From NCBI GenBank assembly GCA_018268915.1, contig JAFDVQ010000001.1, positions 372,001 to 436,000 of the forward strand: 64,000 bases of DNA, written 5' to 3'. The DNA is from Acidobacteriota bacterium (GTDB taxonomy: Bacteria; Acidobacteriota; Terriglobia; Terriglobales; Acidobacteriaceae). Below are positions 35,398 through 44,345 of the stretch, piece by piece (positions within the stretch are counted from its first letter, which is position 1; each line of letters begins with the position of its first letter). The position numbers and the translations under genes were made by a program. The notes beneath the pieces were generated by a model. That model saw only the letters and a program-made list of their open reading frames with translations, had not been told where the DNA came from and did not search any database.

Positions 35398-38300
35398 GTG
35401 AGACGCAAAAATTTCCTTGCAGCTCTTCTTATGCTCATCTGCGGGTCAGTTGCCTGGGCCCAATTTGAGACATCCGCTGTTCTCGGTTTCGTCCGGGACT
35501 CGAGCGGAGCACCTATCGCGAACGGCAAGGTGACCCTCGTAAACGTGAGCACAGGTATCACCTCATCAGCCACAACTGACAATGACGGCCATTTCCAGTT
35601 CCCCGACGTCCATGTCGGCCGCTACAAGGTCACCGCCTCTGCCCAGGGCTTCAGTGATTCTGTGACCGACCCCTTCGCCGTGAACGTAAATACCCGTCAA
35701 CGTGTCGACGTTACGCTAAAGCCGGGTAGCGTTGCGGAAACCGTGGTCGTCTCCGGTGCTGCGACTCAGCTTGAGAGTGAAACGTCCTCTACCGGAACCA
35801 TGATCTCCGAGACTCAGGTGCACGATTTGCCTCTGAATGGCCGCGCCTACGGTGACCTGATGTCGCTCGCACCTGGCGTTCGCCGCAACAACCTTGAGAA
35901 CCAGTCCGTCACGAGCCGTGATGCTTCTTACAACGTGAATGGCCAGCGTTCTGAGTTCAACAACTTCCTTCTCGATGGCCTGGACAACAACGCATACGGC
36001 ACGTCAAATCAAGGCTTCTCGAACCAGGCGATTCCTCCATCGCCCGATGCGATCAATCAGTTCCGCATTGAGACAAACAACTACTCCGCGGAATTTGGCC
36101 GCGCATCCGGCGCAGTCGTCAACGTTTCCATCAACAGCGGCACCAATCAGGTGCACGGCAAGTTGTGGGAGTATCACCGCAACACAATTTTCAACGCGAT
36201 CGGACCCTTCGCTCCGCCCATCAACAAGCTCACAGGCTTGGCGCAGAAACCGATGCTGATCCGCAATCAGTTTGGCGGCGACATCGGCGGCCCCATCCTC
36301 CGCGACAAGCTGTTCTACTTCGCTGACTACGAAGGCAATCGCCAGGTCCAGGCTCAATATGCGGCAGCCACTGTTCCTACCGATCTGCAGCGGCAGGGCA
36401 TCTTCCAGACGACCACAGGCGCTGCAGTTCCTTTGCGCAACCCCATCACTGGCGTGGTCTATGCGGATGGAATCGTTCCGCAGTCAGATTGGACACCACT
36501 GGCAACCGCAGTCATCAACGCTCTTCCTTCTCCCAACGTTGCAGGCTTCTCCAACAACTACGTTTCATTCCCACGCGCCAGACTTACAGACAACAAGGGC
36601 GATGGCCGGCTCGACTACATTGTGAGCACCAAGACAACCGTCTTCGGCCGCTACAGCGACCATAAGGGCGACATCGTCGATGCAACCAACATTCCCGGTG
36701 ACGCGGGCGACGGCGGCAACGGCACCATCCACGCTTACAACCGGCAGATCGCCTCGGGAATCACGCACGCCTTTGGACCAAACTCCACCATCGACGCCCG
36801 TATCGGATTTACATGGACGCACGGCGGAAAGACCCCTTATCTCGCGGGTCAGGAAAGCCTCAATGTTCAGGCTGGCGTCCCCGGACTTCCCACCGACAAG
36901 GCAGTCGTTCGCCGTCTCAGCAACGAGAGTGTGAAGAACTTCAGCACATGGGGCGCACAGACATCGAATCCCCAATTTCAGAATCCCTTCGTCATCAATC
37001 CCAAGGTCAACTACTCGCTGATCAAGGGGCGTCACAGCATGAAGTTCGGCTGGGAATACCTCTCCATCAACACTGAGGTTGATGACTTCAACCCCGTGTA
37101 CGGCGGCGAAACCTTCAGTCAGGGATTCAGCCAGAATGGTGGCGGTACGAGCGATGCCGGCGCGGGTGCGGCAGCGTATCTCACCGACTTCCTCGTTGGC
37201 GCGCGCGACAGCTATCAGCTCAACAACTTCCGCATCGTCAACTACCACCAGCGCATGAACTACTTCTACGTTCAGGATGACTGGAAACTGCTGCCGTCTC
37301 TGACCGTCAATGCAGGTCTGCGATATGAACTCGTAACGCCGCAATTCGTTGACGGAAACACCCTGGCGAACTTCGATCCTGCATCCAACACGCTCATCCA
37401 GGCATCCAGCGGTTCCATGTACCAGCGTGCGCTGGTCAACACGCCTAAGCTTAATTTCGCACCGCGAATCGGCATCGCGTGGCAGCTCGATCCCAAGACT
37501 GTTGTCCGCTCGGCCTATGGGCTTAGTTTCGATCAGTTCAACCGCGAAGGCGGCGAAAACCTGCTGGCCTACAACGGTCCGTACATCATCAACTCAGCCG
37601 TCAACCAGGTGGCTCCGTTTGCCTTCACTGGAACCGCGCAGCCTGTCTGCACCGGCGACGACTACATCAATTGCTTCCGCACGGTCATGCAGGGTTATCC
37701 CTCAAACTTCGTTGCGGCCAGTAACTTCAACACGCTCATCGCCCAGACCCGTTATATCCCGAAAGACATTCCGACGGGATATGTTCAGGCCTGGCATCTC
37801 GACTTCCAACGCGAGATCGGCCGCAACAGCGTAATGACCCTGTCATACGTCGGCGAGCATGGCGTCCATATCTGGGTGCTGGCAGACCTCAACCAGGCAG
37901 CCGCCAACGCACCCACTGGCACGCTCAGTGTGCAGGCTCGCCGCCCAATCACCACCTTCACAACCATCGAGGAGTCGATTCCCGCTGGCTTCCTCAACTA
38001 CAACGGCCTCCAGGCGAAGTTCGAGCATCGCTACTCCGGCGGGATCTACCTGCTGAACTCGTTCACCTGGTCGCACGCAATCGACAACGCCTCCGGCCAT
38101 CTCGACACACCCAACGGCGACAACTCACGCGTGAACCTTGCCAACCTGCCGGGCGAACGCGGACCGTCGGCTTACAACCAGCCGATCAACAATACGCTGA
38201 GTGTCGTATGGGATCTGCCCTTCGGCGGTGGACGCCGTTTTGCAAACAGCATGCCCCGTGCAGTGGATACGGTCCTTGGCGGATGGCAGCTCACGGCCAT

Positions 38301-38748
38301 CAACACCAACACCAGCGGTCAGCCGTTCAATCTCACCTACAGCCCGTCAGCTGCATACCAGCTTAGCCCGCTGCTCACTCAGCGGCCCAACCAGAACGGC
38401 AACGCAATCAACCCGAAGAGCAGCTGGGTAAAGACCACCTCAGCGCTCAACGGTTACCTCAACACAACCGCGGTCACTCTGCCCAGCGATCCGTCGCAAC
38501 CTTACGGGACGGCGGGAAGAAATTCGCTGCGCGATATGACCTTCAACCAGCTTGACCTTGGACTGCACAAGAGCTTCCGCCTCTGGAACGAGCACTCCTC
38601 GTTTGATCTGCGCGGCGAAGCCTTCAACGTGCTGAACAAGGTGAACTACATGGCGCCAAACTCGAACCGCAGCTCGGGCAGCTTCGGTTCCATCACGAGC
38701 TACTTCCCACCCCGTCAGCTTCAGGTGGCAGGAAAGCTCAGCTTCTAA
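35398..38748 (+). CDS. TonB-dependent receptor (Oar-like), second copy
   Basis: A 1116-residue outer-membrane receptor with a GTG start and GGAG ten bases upstream. The signal peptide ends near SVAWAQ at residue ~22. A carboxypeptidase-regulatory-like domain follows (VLGFVRDSSGAPIANGKVTLVN, GHFQFPDVHVGRYKVTASAQGF), then a plug domain (DLPLNGRAYGDLMSLAPGVR, NGQRSEFNNFLLDGLDNN) and a beta-barrel ending in terminal Phe (QVAGKLSF). It differs from receptor 1 well beyond allelic level. The metallophosphoesterase gene begins 12 bp downstream, so the two are almost certainly co-transcribed. Confidence 0.93.
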   Translation: MRRKNFLAALLMLICGSVAWAQFETSAVLGFVRDSSGAPIANGKVTLVNVSTGITSSATTDNDGHFQFPDVHVGRYKVTASAQGFSDSVTDPFAVNVNTRQRVDVTLKPGSVAETVVVSGAATQLESETSSTGTMISETQVHDLPLNGRAYGDLMSLAPGVRRNNLENQSVTSRDASYNVNGQRSEFNNFLLDGLDNNAYGTSNQGFSNQAIPPSPDAINQFRIETNNYSAEFGRASGAVVNVSINSGTNQVHGKLWEYHRNTIFNAIGPFAPPINKLTGLAQKPMLIRNQFGGDIGGPILRDKLFYFADYEGNRQVQAQYAAATVPTDLQRQGIFQTTTGAAVPLRNPITGVVYADGIVPQSDWTPLATAVINALPSPNVAGFSNNYVSFPRARLTDNKGDGRLDYIVSTKTTVFGRYSDHKGDIVDATNIPGDAGDGGNGTIHAYNRQIASGITHAFGPNSTIDARIGFTWTHGGKTPYLAGQESLNVQAGVPGLPTDKAVVRRLSNESVKNFSTWGAQTSNPQFQNPFVINPKVNYSLIKGRHSMKFGWEYLSINTEVDDFNPVYGGETFSQGFSQNGGGTSDAGAGAAAYLTDFLVGARDSYQLNNFRIVNYHQRMNYFYVQDDWKLLPSLTVNAGLRYELVTPQFVDGNTLANFDPASNTLIQASSGSMYQRALVNTPKLNFAPRIGIAWQLDPKTVVRSAYGLSFDQFNREGGENLLAYNGPYIINSAVNQVAPFAFTGTAQPVCTGDDYINCFRTVMQGYPSNFVAASNFNTLIAQTRYIPKDIPTGYVQAWHLDFQREIGRNSVMTLSYVGEHGVHIWVLADLNQAAANAPTGTLSVQARRPITTFTTIEESIPAGFLNYNGLQAKFEHRYSGGIYLLNSFTWSHAIDNASGHLDTPNGDNSRVNLANLPGERGPSAYNQPINNTLSVVWDLPFGGGRRFANSMPRAVDTVLGGWQLTAINTNTSGQPFNLTYSPSAAYQLSPLLTQRPNQNGNAINPKSSWVKTTSALNGYLNTTAVTLPSDPSQPYGTAGRNSLRDMTFNQLDLGLHKSFRLWNEHSSFDLRGEAFNVLNKVNYMAPNSNRSSGSFGSITSYFPPRQLQVAGKLSF

Positions 38749-38760
38749 GGAGAGGCCTGC

Positions 38761-39711
38761 ATGGCGCAGTTGACCCGTCGCAGCTTCGGCGCGCTTACCG
38801 CCGCAGCTCTTACCGCAAATCTCACGCGCTCGCTCTGGGCGCGTGAGGTTGCACAACAATCCGGTAGTCGCAAATTCTATATCGCACTTATCGCCGATAC
38901 CCACATCATCGACGACTTCTATGTAAAAGGCAGCGAAAACGGAGTCGAGGACAACGAAAGCATCCTCCTTACAACTCCCCGCCTGACCTCTGCTCGCGAT
39001 CTCATCAACTCTCTTTCGCCGGCCATCGAACAGGTCTTCCTGCTCGGCGACTACTTCCACAACTATCCGTCGCAGGACTACGACTTCTACTTCAAAAACA
39101 AAACGCGGCTGGACAATGCGAAAGCCATCACCGACGGCTTCCACATGCCGATTCACATTGGATGGGGCAACCACGATTACGATGTCCGGCATGTGCCGCG
39201 CGAGATGAGCCACAGGCTCTTCAAAGCCAAATTCAACACCGAACCCTACTGGGCATTCGATTACAAAGGCTACAAATTTGTTCACCTGAACAACTTCCTG
39301 GGTTCAACTCAGGACAACAAGGCGCCCGACTTCAATCCCAACACCGGCAGCCTTGGAGAAGAGCAGCTTCAGTGGTTTGAAGCGCAGCTCGCGCAGCACA
39401 AGCCTACATTCGTCTTTGTTCATTACCCGCTACTCGCGGTCCAAGCTACCGAGTTCAAAGATTTCGGCCTGCATCCGCTCTTGCGCAAGCACGCCGACAC
39501 AATTCCACTCGTTGTGTCAGGCCACGTGCACAAGTGGGTCGATTTCGCTCATACTTACGGGCCTCAGCACTACATCATGGCAGCCACACGCTACGATCCC
39601 AACGCCTACATGTTGCTTGAAATCGATCCTGACCACGGCAGCTATCGCTTTCTCAATAGCAATCTCGTCGAGTGGTCCACCCATTACAGCAAGCCCTACC
39701 ACACGGCCTGA
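38761..39711 (+). CDS. Exported metallophosphoesterase, co-transcribed with receptor 2
   Basis: A 316-residue enzyme with a Tat-like N-terminus (LTRRSFGALTAAALTANL). The calcineurin-like metal site is complete: ADTHIID (D-x-H), LGDYFHNY (GD), GNHDYD (GNHD) and VSGHVHKW (GHxH). These enzymes hydrolyse phosphomonoesters or diesters. An AGGAG site precedes the ATG. The 12-bp gap to the receptor implies that the receptor imports, or sits near, a phosphorylated compound dephosphorylated in the periplasm; this is inference. A terminator follows. Confidence 0.9.
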   Translation: MAQLTRRSFGALTAAALTANLTRSLWAREVAQQSGSRKFYIALIADTHIIDDFYVKGSENGVEDNESILLTTPRLTSARDLINSLSPAIEQVFLLGDYFHNYPSQDYDFYFKNKTRLDNAKAITDGFHMPIHIGWGNHDYDVRHVPREMSHRLFKAKFNTEPYWAFDYKGYKFVHLNNFLGSTQDNKAPDFNPNTGSLGEEQLQWFEAQLAQHKPTFVFVHYPLLAVQATEFKDFGLHPLLRKHADTIPLVVSGHVHKWVDFAHTYGPQHYIMAATRYDPNAYMLLEIDPDHGSYRFLNSNLVEWSTHYSKPYHTA

Positions 39712-39718
39712 TTTTTGC

Positions 39719-39740
39719 GGGCTCTTCGCCTGAAGGGCCC
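39719..39740 (+). terminator. Intrinsic terminator after the metallophosphoesterase gene
   Basis: A 9-bp stem (GGGCTCTTC / GAAGGGCCC, one wobble) with a GCCT loop, followed by GTCACTCTTTTC, 8 bp after the stop codon. Confidence 0.75.
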
Positions 39741-39809
39741 GTCACTCTTTTCAAGTCAAGCAAGTCTCCGTCATTGTCAGATCGAGCGCATATACTCGTA
39801 TTCACTGAC

Positions 39810-41198
39810 GTGAGTGACCCGGACGTACCTATAAACCTCTCGCAGCCCGAACGCTCCCACTGGTTCCATATCAGGCTTGCGATCAGTGCGTTCCTGCTGC
39901 TGCCGTCGATCTGGTTTACCTGGCTCACCGTTGACGGCCTTGCCAAGCGCCGCGAATTCCGCACCGACCTGGCGGAACTGCAGCATGTCCGCTACGGCCT
40001 TCTGAGCGCAGACCAATGGCGCGGGATCATCGGCCCTATCCTGAACGCGCAGGTTGACAAACTTGAAATCGGAGGACAGGGCAAGAGTCTGCGTCCGATG
40101 GTCGAGCATTCCCTCAACTCACTGCTCGACAACATCCAGAAGCAGATGAGCGCACCCAAGCCTGCCGCTTCCAGTACGAAAGCCCCCGCAGGCTCAAGCG
40201 CTAAACCATCGTCAGGTTCCAGCGCAAAGCCGGCGTCACCAGGGTTCACCGCACCACCCATGATGGTGAACATGATCGTCAATTCGCTGCGCCCGCACAT
40301 TCCCGAATACACAAACGTTGTAATGGCAGAGCTGTCGAAGCCACAGAATCAGCAGGCCTTCAAAGAGTCGATTCGCACCGTGCTGAACGACGCAGTAAAG
40401 AACACCTTCGGTTCGGTCGACATGACCAACTATTCGGCAATCCTGAAGCACTACGGCTGCTCTTCCAGCAGTGATTGCGAAGTGGCGCTTCGTAACCGCA
40501 TCGAAGATTCCGATAGCCAGCTCAATCGCAACTACCTCATCGTTCTTGCATCTGCTGCGATCGCCTTCCTCCTGCTCACATTGACGCGTGCCCCCCTCTC
40601 GCGTGCGGCAGTGGTAATCCTGATGTCGTTCTGTCTTGCCATGCTCGTTGGGGGAGTGCTGAGCCCGATGCTTGAAGTTGAGGTACGCGTCACCAAACTG
40701 GATGCGACCCTGCTGGGCGCGCCTATCGAATTCCGCGATCAGTCTCTCTATTACCGCAGCAAAACTGTGCTCGAAGTATCTCGAAGCCTTATCGAAATGC
40801 ACCGTCCTGCCATGTCGCTGGTTGCCGTTCTGGTGATCCTTTTCAGCGTCGTCTTTCCGGCGCTCAAGATGCTTGCGCTCAGCGCGTCGCTGTTCAGGCC
40901 TTCGTTGCTTCGCAACAGCCGCATCGTGAGGCTGCTCGCGTTCGAATTGTCCAAGTGGTCTATGGCCGACGTGATGGTGCTGGCCATCTTCATGTCGTTC
41001 ATCGCCTTCAACGGAGTCATCGAAAGCGGCATGGGCGGCATTCGCGCGGAACCTGCCGTCCAGCAACTGGTGCTGCCCACGAACAGCTCAACCATTCTGC
41101 CCGGCTACTACCTCTTCATTGGCTTCTGCGTGTGCAGCATCTATCTATCGAAGAAGCTCGAGCGTGGGATCGCGGCGTCGTCGGCTGCTGAGTCCTAG
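39810..41198 (+). CDS. PqiA-like (paraquat-inducible protein A) membrane protein with long periplasmic insert
   Basis: About 462 residues from a GTG start. The first transmembrane helix (LAISAFLLLPSIWFTWLTV) is followed by a ~230-residue soluble part holding a Ser/Ala/Pro/Lys-rich linker (AASSTKAPAGSSAKPSSGSS), then several more helices with the PqiA signature (LAFELSKWSMADVMVLAIFMSFIAF). PqiA proteins work with MCE proteins in envelope lipid transport in E. coli; no MCE gene lies nearby. The frame opens earlier (39672), overlapping the phosphoesterase gene, so GTG 39810 is preferred. The 3' end overlaps the convergent cupin gene by 4 bp. Confidence 0.78.
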   Translation: MSDPDVPINLSQPERSHWFHIRLAISAFLLLPSIWFTWLTVDGLAKRREFRTDLAELQHVRYGLLSADQWRGIIGPILNAQVDKLEIGGQGKSLRPMVEHSLNSLLDNIQKQMSAPKPAASSTKAPAGSSAKPSSGSSAKPASPGFTAPPMMVNMIVNSLRPHIPEYTNVVMAELSKPQNQQAFKESIRTVLNDAVKNTFGSVDMTNYSAILKHYGCSSSSDCEVALRNRIEDSDSQLNRNYLIVLASAAIAFLLLTLTRAPLSRAAVVILMSFCLAMLVGGVLSPMLEVEVRVTKLDATLLGAPIEFRDQSLYYRSKTVLEVSRSLIEMHRPAMSLVAVLVILFSVVFPALKMLALSASLFRPSLLRNSRIVRLLAFELSKWSMADVMVLAIFMSFIAFNGVIESGMGGIRAEPAVQQLVLPTNSSTILPGYYLFIGFCVCSIYLSKKLERGIAASSAAES

Positions 41199-41677
41199 CG
41201 CGCCTCTTCCGCCTTCACAACGAAGTACGTAACGGTCTCCCCATCCGCTACCAGCATCTGGTGCGGCATCCCGGCGGGGATGTGAACCACATCGCCGGCC
41301 TTTACTTCCTGTCGCGATCCGCCCTCGACGGATTTTCCCCGAATCTCGCCCGCTTCGACAGTCTTCTGCTCCACAACGCTGCCGCCAGTCACTACCGTCG
41401 CGTGGCCATCTAGAATGACGAACATATCCGCGAAATTCTGATGCAGTTCGCCGCCTCCGCTCTTCTGTCGAAAGGCAAGCATAGTGTAGTGGTGCGGATA
41501 CTTCTCCAGTGTTTCGCTGGCGGAGCCATCACCCTTTGCGGCCTTCTCCTGAAGGTGCTTCGCGCGCTCCAGCAGTTCTGCCTTCGACCAATGATCTGAT
41601 TTCATCGTTTGTGCCTGCGCTCCCATCGCACCCATCAATAGAACTGCACCGAACAGCTTAACAGCCGCAAATCGCAT
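41195..41677 (-). CDS. Exported cupin-domain protein
   Basis: About 160 residues. A signal peptide (MRFAAVKLFGAVLLMGAMGAQA) precedes a single small beta-barrel cupin with metal-ligand-like residues (GGELHQNFADMFVILDG, AGDVVHIPAGMPHQML). Function unknown; cupins may be metal-dependent enzymes or sugar/ligand binders. GGGAGG lies directly before ATG 41677, which fixes the start although the frame opens at 41719. Confidence 0.82.
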   Translation of the reverse strand: MRFAAVKLFGAVLLMGAMGAQAQTMKSDHWSKAELLERAKHLQEKAAKGDGSASETLEKYPHHYTMLAFRQKSGGGELHQNFADMFVILDGHATVVTGGSVVEQKTVEAGEIRGKSVEGGSRQEVKAGDVVHIPAGMPHQMLVADGETVTYFVVKAEEAR

Positions 41678-41743
41678 GTATGCCTCCCAGAGTGGCGCCG
41701 ATACCGCTGCAAGCAGCATAACCTTCGCGTCAGCAGAAAGTCC

Positions 41744-42442
41744 CTATTTCAATCCTGCCAGTTCACGTGCCCGCATGAATGTTTTGAGGAACATCACCTT
41801 CGTCAGCTTGCCGGTGTTCGTATTCTGCAGTGACGGGTGATAGCTGGTAATCGCCTTCAGCCCGCTCGGCAGCGAGAACTCGTTTCCATGTCCGAACGGG
41901 TATTCAGCGCGAACGATCTTCGCTCCACGACGCTGCTCGTGCGCGAGAAGCCCATCAAATGCGATGCGTCCCAGGCACACCACCACACGCAGGTTCTTAA
42001 GCAGCGTCATCTCTTCGTCCAGCCACGGTGCGCAGTTTCGAAGCTCTTCCGGAGTCGGCTTGTTGCCCGGAGGTGCACACCGGCCGACCGAGGTAATCCA
42101 TAGCCCGCTCAACTTCATCCCGTCCTGCAAAGAAGTCGCTTTTGGTTGCGAGGCAAATCCGGCCTCATAAAGAACCGGATACAGAAAATCTCCCGATCCA
42201 TCTCCGGTAAACGGCCGTCCCGTTCGGTTCGAACCATGCGCTCCCGGAGCCAGCCCAAGTGCCAGCACGCGAGCCTCAGGGTCGCCGAACGATGGAACAG
42301 GACGCCCCCAGTACTCCCATTCCAGATAAGCTCGGCGCCGCACCCGGGCGATCTCAGTGCAATGCGCTCGCAAGCGAGGACACAGATCGCATTCAGCGAT
42401 GCGAGCATTGAGCGCTTCGAGCGTCTTGGCGGACCCAGCCAT
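41744..42442 (-). CDS. Uracil-DNA glycosylase, family 5 (UDGb) type
   Basis: A 232-residue base-excision repair enzyme. Motif 1 is GLAPGAHGSNRTGRPFTGDG, characteristic of UDGb, and motif 2 is SYHPSLQNTNTGKLT. Cysteines C18 and C21 (ECDLCPRL) together with later ones (SVGRCAPP, RNCAPWL) would ligate the 4Fe-4S cluster. UDGb removes uracil and some other deaminated bases such as hypoxanthine from DNA. Length is normal. It lies upstream of, and in the same direction as, the cupin gene, with no obvious functional link. Confidence 0.9.
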   Translation of the reverse strand: MAGSAKTLEALNARIAECDLCPRLRAHCTEIARVRRRAYLEWEYWGRPVPSFGDPEARVLALGLAPGAHGSNRTGRPFTGDGSGDFLYPVLYEAGFASQPKATSLQDGMKLSGLWITSVGRCAPPGNKPTPEELRNCAPWLDEEMTLLKNLRVVVCLGRIAFDGLLAHEQRRGAKIVRAEYPFGHGNEFSLPSGLKAITSYHPSLQNTNTGKLTKVMFLKTFMRARELAGLK

Positions 42443-42562
42443 CTTCTCTAGGTTATAACGCCGAAGGAATAAGAGTTCACCCGCACTTCACGCGCTTCTC
42501 ACAATCACACCCCTGTCTCCTCCGGTTCATCAGATAGCATGTTGCAAGCGGAGGATCTCTCA

Positions 42563-43156
42563 ATGAAATCAGCAAAAATCCTCGTCCTGGCAGGCGACTT
42601 TGTAGAGGACTACGAACTGATGGTCCCATTTCAGGCATTGCAAATGGTCGGCCATACTGTCGACGTCGTGTGTCCCGGCAAGAAGAAAGGCGAACAGGTC
42701 CGCACCGCGATTCACGACTTCGAGGGCGACCAGACTTACACGGAAAAGCGCGGCCATAACTTCACGCTCAACGCCACATTCGACGAAGTGAATCCTGCAA
42801 GCTATGACGCTCTCCTGGTTCCGGGTGGCCGTGCGCCGGAATATCTTCGTCTCAATCCGAAGGTCCTCGACATCGTTCGTCACTTCGACAGGGAAGGGAA
42901 GCCCATCGCCGCGCTCTGCCACGGGCCCCAATTGCTCGCAGCGGCCGGAGTACTGAAAGGTCGCAAGCTCAACTGCTATCCAGCCTGCGCGCCAGAGATC
43001 GGATTAGCAGGTGGCACGTTCGTATCGCTCGAAATGACCGATGCCATGGTCGATGGAAAGCTCGTCACAGGACCAGCGTGGCCGGCACATCCTGCATGGC
43101 TTGCGAAATTCCTTGATGTGCTTGATGCGCACCTGAAGGAGCAGGCCGCGGCTTGA
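42563..43156 (+). CDS. DJ-1/PfpI family protein
   Basis: A 197-residue protein of the class I glutamine amidotransferase-like fold. The nucleophile elbow carries Cys in [14 protein letters not shown] and an upstream Glu lies in DFVEDYELM, as expected for PfpI/YhbO proteins. Members act as proteases, glyoxalases or glycation-repair deglycases; the exact activity is unresolved. GGAGG at ~42549 decides ATG 42563 over an in-frame ATG at 42539. It converges on xdhC. Confidence 0.9.
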   Translation: MKSAKILVLAGDFVEDYELMVPFQALQMVGHTVDVVCPGKKKGEQVRTAIHDFEGDQTYTEKRGHNFTLNATFDEVNPASYDALLVPGGRAPEYLRLNPKVLDIVRHFDREGKPIAALCHGPQLLAAAGVLKGRKLNCYPACAPEIGLAGGTFVSLEMTDAMVDGKLVTGPAWPAHPAWLAKFLDVLDAHLKEQAAA

Positions 43157-43184
43157 CAGCTTTAGCGCCGTCTTCTTTCGCGGC

Positions 43185-44333
43185 TCAAGCCTTCGTGGGA
43201 ACGGGCCCAACGGCTCGCACTTGACGCAGCGGCAGCGCCGAGCCGTTGTTCAGGGTCAGCTGAATCTCCGCAATGATAGACAGGGCAATTGCTGCTGGCG
43301 TCTCCGCACCGATATCAAGACCCGTCGGTGCGTGAAGATGTTCGAGCCATTGTTCGACGCGCGCAGCATTGGTATCCAGGCCGAGAAGCTTCGCAGCCTC
43401 GTTCAGCACTTCGCGAGTCCGCCGCTGTGGTCCCAGCACGCCTACATATGCCGGTAGGCTCTCGCGGGCCAGCAAAGCCGCCATGATGCGCGAGTCCTGT
43501 TCAAAGCTGTGCGTTACAAGAATGGCCGCGTCGGTAGAGTGCAGATCGGCAAGAGGCGATGGGTTCCCGGGTGACATCTTAGCCATCGGCAATGTCACGA
43601 CAGAATCGGCGCTCGGAAATCGATCGCGAGTGGCGAGGTGGCTCCGTCCATCGGCAACCGCCACAAACCAGCCCAGGTGCCGCGCAAGCTGAACGATGGG
43701 CCGGGCATCATCTCCAGCACCAAAGACCCACAATCCCGGCCGGGCAGCACGATAGTCAACCCACACGCGTGTAGAAACATCGTTGACGGTCAACCGCTGG
43801 TCGACCGGCTGCGCAGCTCGTAATGCCTCAAGAGCCAAATCGCTCAGGGTTGAATTGAGATTCTGGTTGAGACCCGAAGCGTGTTGCTCAGCAGAAATCG
43901 TTGGGCCAGCGAACGCTCGCTCTCCGATCCCGGCGCCGTCCAGAACAGTCGCAATCGCCAGCGGAGCACGCGCGTGAAACGCCTCTTCAAGTGCCCGTAA
44001 CAGCACTGCAGCCGTTGAGCTGCGCTCCAGCAAAACGTAAACCACGCCGCCGCAACCGGAGCCGTAAGGCATGTCACCATCATCGGCTGCAGTTGAGTAA
44101 CGTCGAACGACAGGACCCGATTCCGTCAGCCACCAGGCGCGCTTTGCTACCTCGGCCTCGAGGCATCCGCCGCTCACCGTTCCCGCCCGCCGGCCGTCTT
44201 GCGCAATCAGCATGCGCGCGCCGGGCTTGCGATAACTGGGACCCTCGACATCCACCACCGTGGCGAGAACATAATCCGCTCCGGCTGCTTCCAGCTCGTG
44301 CCAGAGCGGCAGAATGTTCTCAAGGTCCGTCAT
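43185..44333 (-). CDS. XdhC family molybdoenzyme maturation protein
   Basis: A 382-residue protein with an N-terminal XdhC/CoxI domain (AGADYVLATVVDVEGPSYRKPG, GTVSGGCLEAEVAKRAW) and a C-terminal Rossmann domain (GLWVFGAGDDARPIVQLARHLGW) typical of XdhC. Members bind the molybdenum cofactor, help its sulfuration and hand it to xanthine-dehydrogenase-family enzymes. It starts 12 bp after the second molybdenum subunit and is the last gene of a five-gene operon. Confidence 0.92.
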   Translation of the reverse strand: MTDLENILPLWHELEAAGADYVLATVVDVEGPSYRKPGARMLIAQDGRRAGTVSGGCLEAEVAKRAWWLTESGPVVRRYSTAADDGDMPYGSGCGGVVYVLLERSSTAAVLLRALEEAFHARAPLAIATVLDGAGIGERAFAGPTISAEQHASGLNQNLNSTLSDLALEALRAAQPVDQRLTVNDVSTRVWVDYRAARPGLWVFGAGDDARPIVQLARHLGWFVAVADGRSHLATRDRFPSADSVVTLPMAKMSPGNPSPLADLHSTDAAILVTHSFEQDSRIMAALLARESLPAYVGVLGPQRRTREVLNEAAKLLGLDTNAARVEQWLEHLHAPTGLDIGAETPAAIALSIIAEIQLTLNNGSALPLRQVRAVGPVPTKA

Positions 44334-44345
44334 CTACCAGACATT

